In this document: positions 1-6,953 of the stretch, one piece after another
How the letters are laid out: the number at the start of each line of letters is the position of its first letter
Position numbering within the stretch: position 1 is the stretch's first letter
DNA from: Kiritimatiellia bacterium
GTDB lineage: Bacteria; Verrucomicrobiota; Kiritimatiellia; RFP12; UBA1067
Assembly (NCBI GenBank): GCA_017521065.1
Contig: JAFXEA010000597.1
Span: forward strand, 1-9,428
Length of the DNA stretch: 9,428 nucleotides
Direction of reading: 5' to 3'
Notes under the pieces: generated by a model
Seen by the model: only the letters and a program-made list of their open reading frames with translations
What the model was told of the DNA's origin: nothing
The model's database searches: none
Translations under genes and position numbers: made by a program

Positions 1-15
1 AATCGCGGGGATAAG

Positions 16-1044
16 ATGAACTATGTTTTCTATAAAGAAAATGACGGCAAGGTCATCGCTACGGAAACCGTGTCCGAAGAAGACTTCAATCGGGTAGATG
101 TGGCCGCACAGTATGTGATGCGCATTTATCGTGTGGAAGAGATTTTTCACATGATCATGTCTGCGTTGCTGGAATTTAACCGTCTGATTTTTCAACGAGC
201 CGATCAAGGACGTATTGCCGAAGATGATATATTGGACAATGAATTGTTTCGTATTCGTATTAACCAATGTGCGGCGACTTTCCTGACATCACTTGACATG
301 TATCAAGAGTATCTACATCCTACGGGTGGACTATCGCCGTTTTCAATATCGGTGGATAAGTTTAGAGATGACCGTTTTGAAGTTTGCAAAGCTGTACGGA
401 ATTACATACAGCATATTTCTACCGTAGGCATCAATATTAGCTGGGGGGGAAGTGCTTGTGCATGTGGCGAGAAAATGTGTTCATTCTCAGTGTCTGCCGA
501 TGCGGATGAAATGAAGAAGAACAAGGATAAGTTGCGGAAAACAACGTGGAAGAGCTTGAGTAAGTACATCGACGGCAAATCAGAACTAAATCTCTTTGAG
601 ATTTTTAATGGTGTTGTGGATGTCCTGTCTGCTATTCAGAAAGAAGTGCGTGCTTCTACAGAATACGCCATAGAATACCAAAACCATGCACAATTTCTTT
701 CCAAGATGTATGCAAGGTTAATTGCAAGAGACTTTTGGTTGTATCGATTAGAAGGTGACAGTGAATATGAGTGTAAAGGACATACCCCGTATTTTTACGA
801 CCGCCAGCTAAAAGCAATTGATTATTTACGACGGCGTTATAGATGCGAGGGCAATTCCATCGTTAACGGGTTCTATGCTACCACTGCACCCCAGAACATG
901 GTTAATAGAATGGCGAAAGCGGATAGAATTGTTGAACGATACGTTAAGGACAATGGTGTCGTAGCTGAATTTGACAGAGGCAATCGAAAAATCACAAGTT
1001 CCCAGTTCACGACACCTAAGATGCGTGAATGGTACTTGCATTAA
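16..1044 (+). CDS. Unknown 342-aa protein with a HEPN-like R-N-x-x-x-H motif
   Basis: I do not recognise the full-length family. The ATG at 16 follows a GGGG-type Shine-Dalgarno (GCGGGGATAAG) and the frame is open for 342 codons. The N-terminal half is helical in character. At residues 128-133 the sequence reads RNYIQH, within RFEVCKAVRNYIQHI. This matches the R-(N/D)-x-x-x-H active-site pattern of HEPN-fold RNases, which are common in toxin-antitoxin, abortive-infection and restriction-linked proteins. It is followed by a small cysteine cluster, C148, C150 and C155 (ACACGEKMC). The C-terminal third is rich in Arg and Lys. No signal peptide or membrane segment is visible. Base composition is A+T-rich (about 40% G+C where I counted), unlike the genes downstream, which suggests acquisition. 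It lies 167 bases upstream of a type III restriction-modification operon, so a defence role is plausible. The reading frame is solid; the HEPN assignment rests on one motif. Confidence 0.85.
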   Translation: MNYVFYKENDGKVIATETVSEEDFNRVDVAAQYVMRIYRVEEIFHMIMSALLEFNRLIFQRADQGRIAEDDILDNELFRIRINQCAATFLTSLDMYQEYLHPTGGLSPFSISVDKFRDDRFEVCKAVRNYIQHISTVGINISWGGSACACGEKMCSFSVSADADEMKKNKDKLRKTTWKSLSKYIDGKSELNLFEIFNGVVDVLSAIQKEVRASTEYAIEYQNHAQFLSKMYARLIARDFWLYRLEGDSEYECKGHTPYFYDRQLKAIDYLRRRYRCEGNSIVNGFYATTAPQNMVNRMAKADRIVERYVKDNGVVAEFDRGNRKITSSQFTTPKMREWYLH

Positions 1045-1211
1045 GATACATAAACTATAAAGGAGTGCAGAAGGACTACCGTACAGGAGCAAGTACATGC
1101 ATGATGAAAGGTAGAAGACGATGCAACAGGACATTGAAGACGATGAAAACAAGGACATTGTTATTGGCGGCGGTGGCCGTGTTAAACCTATTTGCTGAAG
1201 GAGAGTACAAA
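1045..1211 (+). other. Gap upstream of mod holding an in-frame signal-peptide-like relic
   Basis: The mod reading frame stays open upstream to 1029, but the segment before 1212 does not look like methyltransferase. From the ATG at 1143 it reads MKTRTLLLAAVAVLNLFAEG: a positively charged start, a hydrophobic core and a small-residue end, as in a Sec signal peptide. A cytoplasmic DNA methyltransferase should have no such peptide. I therefore treat this as a leftover of another gene, or a chance frame extension, and start mod at 1212. A TATAAA at 1056-1061 could be a weak -10 box, but no well-spaced -35 box accompanies it. No terminator was seen between gene 1 and mod. Confidence 0.4.
1197..1205 (+). 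promoter_or_regulatory. Ribosome-binding site deciding the mod start
   Basis: GAAGGAGAG ends six bases before the ATG at 1212. It is the strongest Shine-Dalgarno near any candidate mod start, and it selects a protein beginning MPMLKWAGKEK, a usual type of beginning for this methyltransferase family. The context GAAGGAGAGTACAAAATG matches the hydrolase start at 7740 (GAAGGAGAGTGCAAGATG) at 16 of 18 positions. Confidence 0.75.
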
Positions 1212-3023
1212 ATGCCGATGTTGAAATGGGCGGGGAAAGAGAAGGTGGTCAACCACCACAATGATGTGCCGTTCAGGGTGCTTGAACGGAAGTGGGGATG
1301 GGGGAGCGCTCGGACGGAAGGCCCGGATAATCCGGAAACTCCGGAAATTCCGGGGGGCTTCGCCGCCGAGAACATGGTCATCCACGGCGACAATCTTGCC
1401 GCGCTTAAGGCGCTTATGCCGCAGTATGAGGGTAAGGTCAAGTGCATTTACATTGATCCTCCGTACAATACTGGAAACGAAGGCTGGGTTTACAACGACA
1501 ACGTGAACGACCCGCAGATCAAGAAATGGCTAGGCGAGGTTGTCGGTAAGGAAGGCGAGGATTTCTCGCGCCACGACAAATGGCTCTGCATGATGTATCT
1601 GCGTTTGCGGCTTTTGCAAAAATTGCTTTCAAATGACGGTGCAATCTTTATCAGTATTGATGACAATGAACTCTGCTCATTGAAATTCATCTGCGATGAG
1701 ATCTTTGGTTCTAGGAATTTTGTATCGAATTTTATCTGGTATAACACGGGTCATACCGACAAACAGGAAGACATCACAAATGTTCATGAATACATTTTGT
1801 GTTATGCCAAAAGTAAACCTGCTTTACATATGAACAATGTCGTAGATCCAGCTACGGCAACAGATTCTAAAATCAGAAATTCCTTCGCGGAAAATTCTAT
1901 AACAAAGAATGGTTTTAAGAATCCACCTTCTGAAATATTGCTTCCTAAAGGATTTCCTTGTGAGAGTGAGTCGCTTGTAAAACTCAGGCATGAAAAGATT
2001 GAAGAATTGATCGCTGCGGCGAATGAGAAGCGCTATATTACTCGTGAAATAACCAAGAAATATGGAATCTCATATCCAGCGCGAATTGACGATATGGTTG
2101 TTAAGTCGTATCAGTTATCGCAACCCTGTAGGGTGTTCTCGGGCTGGATGAACAATGGCAAACTTAAGCAGTTTATAGCCAACGATTTCAAACCTTTGGT
2201 TGAAGATGATGGTACGCAACTCCGATTCTACTTGTCAAAAAATGGTGTAATTTATTATAGAAGAGATGGACGAAAAAATCATTATGTCCAAACTGTTCTC
2301 CAAAACCAAGACACAACGGAGAAGAACAAGTATATGCTGGAATCAATGGGTATTCAATTTGATTATCCCAAGCCTACAGGGTTGATTGAGTATTTGCTTT
2401 CGTTTTATTGTACGCCTGATGCGATTGTCCTTGATTCCTTTGCCGGCTCTGGTACGACGGCGCATGCGGTTTTGAAGATGAACAAGGAGGACGGCGGCAA
2501 CAGGAAGTTCATTTTGATTGAGATGATGGACTATGCCGATACGGTGACGGCGGAGCGCGTGAAGCGTGTTATAAGTGGGTATGGCGAAGGGGACAAAGCC
2601 GTGGAAGGAACGGGTGGCGGTTTTGGCTACTACGAACTTGGCGATCCGTTGATGATCGGCGAGAATCTTAACGAGGCCTTGCCTCTTGAGAAGATTCGGG
2701 AATACGTGTGGTACATGGAGACGCGAGGCGCGCGCCGCCCGGAGAAACCGGATAATCCGGACAATCCGGAAAAACCGGTGAAACCGGATAATCCGGAAAA
2801 TCCGGGGGAGCCGTATCTTCTCGGCGTTGCCGATGGCACGGCCTACTACTTCTGCTACGAGCGGGGGAAGGTCGTCAAGCTCAACCGCGCACTTCTCAGG
2901 AAGCTCAAGACCAAGGCAGAGCGATATGTCATTTATGCCGACCTCTGTCTTTTGGATGATTCGGAGCTTGAAAGATACAACATTACCTTCAAGAAAATTC
3001 CAAGAGATATTGCAAGATTGTAA
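1212..3023 (+). CDS. mod: Type III restriction-modification DNA adenine methyltransferase (Mod)
   Basis: Site-specific N6-adenine DNA methyltransferase of 603 residues. It should transfer a methyl group from S-adenosylmethionine to adenine in an asymmetric site and supply target recognition for the partner Res. Catalytic motif IV is D82-P83-P84-Y85 within YIDPPYNTGNEGW. Motif I, for SAM binding, is F410-A-G-S-G414 within VLDSFAGSGTTAHAV. The order motif IV, target-recognition region, motif I is the beta class typical of type III Mod. The start at 1212 is chosen over longer in-frame ATGs because of its ribosome-binding site and because upstream residues look like a signal peptide. Residues about 134-400 are distinctly A+T-rich (30-40% G+C in sampled lines, against 52-57% either side), so the recognition domain seems to be of different origin. 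Two Pro-rich linkers (residues 38-48 and about 509-533) are encoded by 9-bp repeats. The next gene starts 12 bases after the stop. Confidence 0.93.
   Translation: MPMLKWAGKEKVVNHHNDVPFRVLERKWGWGSARTEGPDNPETPEIPGGFAAENMVIHGDNLAALKALMPQYEGKVKCIYIDPPYNTGNEGWVYNDNVNDPQIKKWLGEVVGKEGEDFSRHDKWLCMMYLRLRLLQKLLSNDGAIFISIDDNELCSLKFICDEIFGSRNFVSNFIWYNTGHTDKQEDITNVHEYILCYAKSKPALHMNNVVDPATATDSKIRNSFAENSITKNGFKNPPSEILLPKGFPCESESLVKLRHEKIEELIAAANEKRYITREITKKYGISYPARIDDMVVKSYQLSQPCRVFSGWMNNGKLKQFIANDFKPLVEDDGTQLRFYLSKNGVIYYRRDGRKNHYVQTVLQNQDTTEKNKYMLESMGIQFDYPKPTGLIEYLLSFYCTPDAIVLDSFAGSGTTAHAVLKMNKEDGGNRKFILIEMMDYADTVTAERVKRVISGYGEGDKAVEGTGGGFGYYELGDPLMIGENLNEALPLEKIREYVWYMETRGARRPEKPDNPDNPEKPVKPDNPENPGEPYLLGVADGTAYYFCYERGKVVKLNRALLRKLKTKAERYVIYADLCLLDDSELERYNITFKKIPRDIARL
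1323..1355 (+). repeat. 9-bp-period CCGG repeat, array A (in mod, N-terminal)
   Basis: CCGG recurs at 1323, 1332, 1341 and 1350, exactly nine bases apart, with variable five-base fillers (ATAAT, AAACT, AAATT). The array ends in CCGGGGGG. Codon phase is CCG-GAN-ANN, giving Pro-Asp-Asn, Pro-Glu-Thr and Pro-Glu-Ile. It lies ahead of the DPPY catalytic motif and forms a linker. Confidence 0.85.
2739..2807 (+). repeat. 9-bp-period CCGG repeat, array B (in mod, C-terminal)
   Basis: Eight CCGG cores lie exactly nine bases apart, at 2739, 2748, 2757, 2766, 2775, 2784, 2793 and 2802. Fillers include AGAAA, ATAAT, ACAAT, AAAAA and TGAAA, and the array ends in CCGGGGGAG. It encodes a charged Pro-rich linker (PEKPDNPDNPEKPVKPDNP) between the methyltransferase core and a C-terminal domain of about 70 residues. 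The codon phase is the same as array A. Confidence 0.9.
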
Positions 3024-3035
3024 CGGAGACCTGCC

Positions 3036-3773
3036 ATGATCGATTCCAGAAACATCAAGTTGGAGTATCGCAACGGGCGGCCTAGTGTGCTCAGAAAGGC
3101 TACCGTCTGGCAGGAACTCAACTTCTACAAGCGGAGCGAAATACTCTATCAGCTTACTGTCGCGTTTTGCCGGCGCTTCCTTCCGAAATACGGCGACCGC
3201 ACGGTAGATCAAATGGTTCAGGCGGCCCGTTCCACGAAACAGAACATTGTCGAGGGATATTCCGACGGCCAGACCTCATTCGAAACAGAACTGAAACTTC
3301 TTGGCGTGGCGAGTGGATCGAACCAGGAACTGCTCGCCGACTATCGCGATTACCTCGCCGCAAACGGTCTCTCCGAATGGAAAGGCGTCAACCCGCGTTT
3401 TGAGGCCCTGCACAGATTTTGCCGCGAGAATACCGACCTTGTCGCATTCCAGCCGTATTTCAGCAAGTGGACAGCCGACGAGATGGCGAACTGCGCAGTC
3501 TGCCTGTCGCACATGATCGACAAGGCGCTTGCGACAACCATCGAAAAGAAAGACGAAGAATTCGTGACGCAGGGCGGCATACGCGAACGGATGACTGCCG
3601 CGAGGCTTGGCTACCGCACGGATCAGCGCGAGCGCATCGCGGCGCTGGAGCGCGAAAATGCCGCGCTAAAAGCGAGGATTGCCGAATTTGAAGCGGTAAT
3701 CGCCGGAAATTCCGGAGACTCCGGAAAGGCCGGAAATTCCGGAAAGACCGGAAACTCCGGGAGAGGAGCATAA
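3036..3773 (+). CDS. Four-helix-bundle protein with suffix domain, inside the type III RM operon
   Basis: A 245-residue protein resembling the S23 / 23S-rRNA intervening-sequence four-helix-bundle family, with the C-terminal extension called the 'four helix bundle suffix' domain. Residues about 28-110 hold the bundle, with the diagnostic stretch QMVQAARSTKQNIVEGYSDG at 59-78 and FETELKLLGVASGSNQELL at 82-100. Residues about 115-190 would be the suffix region. Residues 196-223 (RERIAALERENAALKARI and on) form a heptad-patterned coiled coil, suggesting self-association or docking. The tail 224-243 is a Gly-Asn-Ser-Gly-Lys repeat encoded by 9-bp DNA repeats. A GGAG site precedes the ATG, which lies 12 bases after mod. 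The res start lies two bases after the stop. Family members have no established biochemical role that I know of. The position between mod and res suggests an accessory or regulatory partner of the restriction complex, which is inference. Confidence 0.85.
   Translation: MIDSRNIKLEYRNGRPSVLRKATVWQELNFYKRSEILYQLTVAFCRRFLPKYGDRTVDQMVQAARSTKQNIVEGYSDGQTSFETELKLLGVASGSNQELLADYRDYLAANGLSEWKGVNPRFEALHRFCRENTDLVAFQPYFSKWTADEMANCAVCLSHMIDKALATTIEKKDEEFVTQGGIRERMTAARLGYRTDQRERIAALERENAALKARIAEFEAVIAGNSGDSGKAGNSGKTGNSGRGA
3703..3760 (+). repeat. 9-bp-period CCGG repeat, array C (tail of the four-helix gene)
   Basis: Seven CCGG cores lie exactly nine bases apart, at 3703, 3712, 3721, 3730, 3739, 3748 and 3757. 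Fillers include AAATT, AGACT, AAAGG, AAAGA and AAACT, and the array ends in CCGGGAGAG. Here the codon phase is GGA-NAN-NCC, giving Gly-Asn-Ser, Gly-Lys-Thr and similar units, shifted relative to arrays A and B. It ends just before the stop codon, and the final GGGAGAGGAG also provides the ribosome-binding site for res. Confidence 0.9.
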
Positions 3774-3775
3774 CC

Positions 3776-6418
3776 ATGGAATTGAAAACATATCAGAAAC
3801 TTGTTCTCAAAGACATTGACGCATATCTTGACGCGCTGATGAAGACGGACGGGATTAACGCTGCGTGGAAGGAGTATTGGGCAAGCAAAGGAATCGGGGC
3901 TGGATTTACTGCCTACTACGATGATCTTGCTGGTGCGCCTAACGTGTGCATAAAGGTGCCGACAGGCGGCGGCAAGACATTTCTCGCGGCATCTTCTGTC
4001 AAGACGGTGTTCGACAAGCTGCCGACGGGAAAGACGAAGTTCGTGGTGTGGCTTGTGCCGAGCGACGCGATTCTCACGCAGACCGTCGCAAATCTGTCGA
4101 ATCCGAACCATCCGTATCGGCAACGGCTCGACAGGGACTTTGGCGGATGCGTCAATGTCTATACGAAGGAACAGCTTCTAAACGCCCAGAACTTCAAGCC
4201 GGCGGATGTCATGGAGAACTTGAGCATAGCGATATTCTGCTATGCGTCGATTCGCGCCAATCCGAAGAGCAAGGACGACAAGAAAATCTATCAGGAAAAC
4301 GGCAACCTTCTTGGCTTCGCGGAGATGTTCAACTACAAGGAACTTCTTTTGGCCGATACGCCTGATACTGCCTTGCTGCAGGTCATCCGCCAGATGAATC
4401 CTGTTGTTGTGGTGGACGAGAGCCACAATGCGAAAAGCGAGTTGAGCATTGCCATGCTCCAGAACCTGAATCCGTCTTTTGTTCTTTCCATGACGGCTAC
4501 GCCAACCAAGCGGAGCAACATCATCTCGTATGTGAATGCGCGGGAGTTGAAGAAGGAGAACATGGTAAAGCTGCCGGTCGTGGTGTACAACCGCCCCGAC
4601 CGCAAAAGCGTAATCTACGATGCGGTAAAACTGCGCGGCGTACTGGAACTGAAGGCAAAGGCGGAGGCGACATCTGGCGGGAACTATGTGCGTCCGATTG
4701 TGTTGTTTCAGGCCCAACCCAAAAATACCGAGGATTCGGCGACGTTCGAGAAGATCAAGGCGAAACTTGTCGCGATTGGCATAAAGGCAGAAGAGATTGC
4801 GATAAAGACCGCAGACAAGGACGACCTCAAGACGGTCGATCTCATGGCGCCCAATTGCCCTGTCCGCTACATCATAACCGTTAATGCGCTTAAGGAAGGA
4901 TGGGATTGTCCGTTTGCATACGTTCTTGCGTCGCTTGCTAACAAGACATCGCAAGTAGATGTCGAACAAATCGTAGGCCGCATACTTCGACAGCCTTATG
5001 CCAGAAAGCATGGCGAGAAGCTTCTTAACATGTCGTATGTGCTTGCTTGCAGTGCGGATTTCCAGGCAACGGTCAAGAGCGTGGTGGATGGCCTCAACGG
5101 AGCCGGATTCAGTGCGAGTGATTATCGCGTGGCGGATGCAAATGACATGGCGACGGCACCATCGCCCGAACTAGTCCAGACGACATTGGACGATTTCTCG
5201 GAGGTCAAGCCATGCGAGCCGTCCAACGAAGATTTAGAAGACGATCTTTCTGATGTGCCGGACGAAAAGATCGATATTCCGAAACAAGACGATGTGGAGA
5301 CGCAGACGAATACAGATGCCGCCATTGGCGAAATTATCAATACAGCCGAGGCGCAGGGTGACGATTACGAGCAGAGCAACAAAGAAGACGGTGGTGAGCA
5401 CTTGTTTAATCTGGGAGGTTCAAGCGTGAAAATACAACGTATGCAACCGGAATTTGCCGCTGAAGCGGCTCAGCTGGAGATTACGCAGTTCATGGTTCAG
5501 GATGATGCTGGCTTTTTCGGTGGTGACGAATTGCTAGTGCCTCTGAATGAGACTGCGTTACTTGATGGATTTACTCTTGCGGCGAAAGATGCAGCGGTGC
5601 CATTCAATCTTGCAGTTTCGGGAGCCGTTCGCGTTGATATATCCGAAAGTGGGGATGTTACGCCAAAGTGCAAGCAGCTGACGAAATCAGAACTTGAGTA
5701 TTTTTCCGCGCAACTTGCGACAAAGACTACTGACGACAGGATAAATGCTTTGCTCAACATGGCAGCAACACAGCTTGACAGTAAGATTGACTTCTGCCAG
5801 AAGAAGGAGATCAAGGACTATGTTGTGCGTGTTGCGCAGCAGCTTCCTGCCGCTGAGCGCAACCAACTGTCATTGGAACTCTTGCCGTCGTTTGTCCAGT
5901 GCGTCAGGGACAAGATAGACAAACTTGCGAAGCAACACAAGAGGTCAGCTTTCAACGACAAGATAAATCAGAACGTCGTAGTGTGCAAGGCAAATTACAA
6001 GTTGCCGCAGACGATACTGCCGATTCCTGCCGTTACTTATATTGAGAAATCTTTGTACACAGGTGAATATGCCGACATGAACCCTGAGGAGTTGTCGGTG
6101 ATTCAGGCAATCGCAAGTAAGGAGAATGTGAAATGGTGGCATCGGATCAAAGACCGCAAGGGGTTCTGCATCAACGGCTTTATTAATCACTATCCTGACT
6201 TTATGGTTTATACCGATAAAGGCAATGTGGTGATGGTTGAGTATAAAGGCGCAGACAGGGATGGTAGCGATTCTCAGGCAAAGGCGGAACTCGGACGCAT
6301 CTGGGCTGACAATGCGGGGCAGAAGTACAAGTATTTCATGGTGTTCCTGAAAGATGGCGATGCCGTACAGGGAGCTTTGAAGATCGACGCGTTCTTGAAT
6401 ACCATTGAGAAGTTGTAA
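3776..6418 (+). CDS. res: Type III restriction endonuclease subunit (Res): SF2 helicase plus PD-(D/E)xK nuclease
   Basis: An 880-residue Res subunit, a normal length for the family. With Mod it should use ATP hydrolysis to move or signal along DNA and cut unmethylated sites. The ATPase carries Walker A PTGGGKT at 62-68 (K67), motif II D214-E-S-H217 within VVVDESHNAKS, motif III SMTATP at 238-243, and motif VI EQIVGRILRQ at 397-406 with R402 and R405 as probable arginine fingers. Residues about 480-545 are an acidic, low-complexity linker. The C-terminal nuclease shows P807-D808-F and E822-Y-K824, the PD-(D/E)xK catalytic pattern, so all key residues are present. The ATG at 3776 follows GAGAGGAG and sits two bases after the preceding stop, implying translational coupling. 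G+C is higher in the helicase half than near the nuclease end in the lines I sampled. No obvious terminator follows the stop. Confidence 0.94.
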   Translation: MELKTYQKLVLKDIDAYLDALMKTDGINAAWKEYWASKGIGAGFTAYYDDLAGAPNVCIKVPTGGGKTFLAASSVKTVFDKLPTGKTKFVVWLVPSDAILTQTVANLSNPNHPYRQRLDRDFGGCVNVYTKEQLLNAQNFKPADVMENLSIAIFCYASIRANPKSKDDKKIYQENGNLLGFAEMFNYKELLLADTPDTALLQVIRQMNPVVVVDESHNAKSELSIAMLQNLNPSFVLSMTATPTKRSNIISYVNARELKKENMVKLPVVVYNRPDRKSVIYDAVKLRGVLELKAKAEATSGGNYVRPIVLFQAQPKNTEDSATFEKIKAKLVAIGIKAEEIAIKTADKDDLKTVDLMAPNCPVRYIITVNALKEGWDCPFAYVLASLANKTSQVDVEQIVGRILRQPYARKHGEKLLNMSYVLACSADFQATVKSVVDGLNGAGFSASDYRVADANDMATAPSPELVQTTLDDFSEVKPCEPSNEDLEDDLSDVPDEKIDIPKQDDVETQTNTDAAIGEIINTAEAQGDDYEQSNKEDGGEHLFNLGGSSVKIQRMQPEFAAEAAQLEITQFMVQDDAGFFGGDELLVPLNETALLDGFTLAAKDAAVPFNLAVSGAVRVDISESGDVTPKCKQLTKSELEYFSAQLATKTTDDRINALLNMAATQLDSKIDFCQKKEIKDYVVRVAQQLPAAERNQLSLELLPSFVQCVRDKIDKLAKQHKRSAFNDKINQNVVVCKANYKLPQTILPIPAVTYIEKSLYTGEYADMNPEELSVIQAIASKENVKWWHRIKDRKGFCINGFINHYPDFMVYTDKGNVVMVEYKGADRDGSDSQAKAELGRIWADNAGQKYKYFMVFLKDGDAVQGALKIDAFLNTIEKL

Positions 6419-6492
6419 TATGTATGTAGATGATGAGGTGTGGTGGTATGTGGATCGCACCGAACTCTGAAAGCGAGAAAGGGGCAAAGTTA

Positions 6493-6654
6493 ATGAATCT
6501 GAAGGACGAAATACTTGCTGGCGAATCATACTCGCTTGAATTCAAGCTTGTCCCGAACGAGGACAGGATCAAATACCTGAAGACGGTGGTCGCGTTCGCC
6601 AACGGCAGGGGGCGGATAGAGATTGACACGCAGGAAAAAAGAAATGAATGCTGA
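6493..6654 (+). pseudogene. N-terminal stump of a Schlafen/AlbA_2 domain ATP-binding protein, copy 1
   Basis: The ATG at 6493 follows AAAGGGG by a good distance and opens 53 codons. The segment ESYSLEFKLVPNEDRIKYLK then TVVAFANGRG matches the opening of AlbA_2 (Schlafen-type) proteins of the COG2865 kind, which normally read on as a glycine-rich segment and run several hundred residues. Here similarity stops after AFANGRG and continues as IEIDTQEKRNEC before a stop. An upstream in-frame ATG at 6430 is less likely. The family is usually DNA-associated or regulatory; this piece is too short to fold as the complete domain. Its end overlaps the next stump by 11 bases. Confidence 0.65.
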
Positions 6655-6742
6655 AGAACTTGAAAAGATTGTCGCAAGGCACGAGATGCAGTGCCTGGAG
6701 GTGAAGGAGTCCTTCAATGTCGAGTGCATCGAGACGGCTTGA
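6644..6742 (+). pseudogene. N-terminal stump of a second AlbA_2-like protein, copy 2
   Basis: The frame runs for 32 codons from the ATG at 6644. It reads LEKIVARHEMQCLEVKESFN then VECIETA, which resembles the first 30 or so residues of another AlbA_2 transcriptional-regulator-like protein. The expected continuation is a Cys/Ala-Phe-Ala-Asn plus Gly-rich strand; instead a TGA follows immediately. It differs in sequence from the copy just upstream, so it is not a simple local duplication. It is probably non-functional. Confidence 0.55.
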
Positions 6743-6755
6743 CAAGGAGCGACTG

Positions 6756-6875
6756 ATGGCAGAAGAGGAAAACCAAATCATACTCTACACGACCGACGAC
6801 GGGAAGTCGCAGGTTTCGCTCATGTCGCGGGATGGGCGCGTCTGGTTGAACCACATGGCGCAACTGCGGCGCTGA
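6756..6875 (+). pseudogene. N-terminal stump of a RhuM-like protein
   Basis: An AAGGAG site (6744-6749) precedes the ATG at 6756 by six bases. The 39 codons read NQIILYTTDDGKSQVSLMSR then DGRVWLN, closely like the start of the RhuM / virulence-protein family, which begins with the same 'ILYxTxDGxxxVxL...WL' opening and continues with a helix-turn-helix-like QxQLAELF. Here WLN is followed by HMAQLRR and a stop, so only about a tenth of the usual length remains. RhuM-like genes often lie in or beside restriction-modification loci, consistent with debris of a larger island. Confidence 0.6.
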
Positions 6876-6953
6876 TTCCCGTGGGGGCGTTATGAATCCG
6901 TCTCGCGGGGTGGTGGTGCGCGTTCAAAAGACTCTGATGGAGGCGAAAGCAAC

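Noticed and set aside
1029..1211. Upstream in-frame ATGs (1029, 1101, 1143) as the mod start
   Set aside because: They add a signal-peptide-like segment not expected on a methyltransferase, and the best ribosome-binding site points to 1212.
2343..3212. 289-codon minus-strand frame opposite mod and the four-helix gene
   Set aside because: It overlaps two well-supported plus-strand genes, and its Phe-Arg-Ile-Ile repeats are just the antisense of the 9-bp arrays.
2739..3760. Regular repeats considered as a CRISPR array
   Set aside because: The period is nine bases with no 25-40-base repeats or unique spacers, and the arrays lie inside coding genes.
4178..5011. 277-codon minus-strand frame opposite res
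   Set aside because: The plus strand here encodes the helicase motifs; the minus frame has no recognisable pattern.
6418..6493. Terminator or attachment site after res
   Set aside because: No stable inverted repeat with U-tract, no tRNA gene end and no matching direct repeat could be found by eye.
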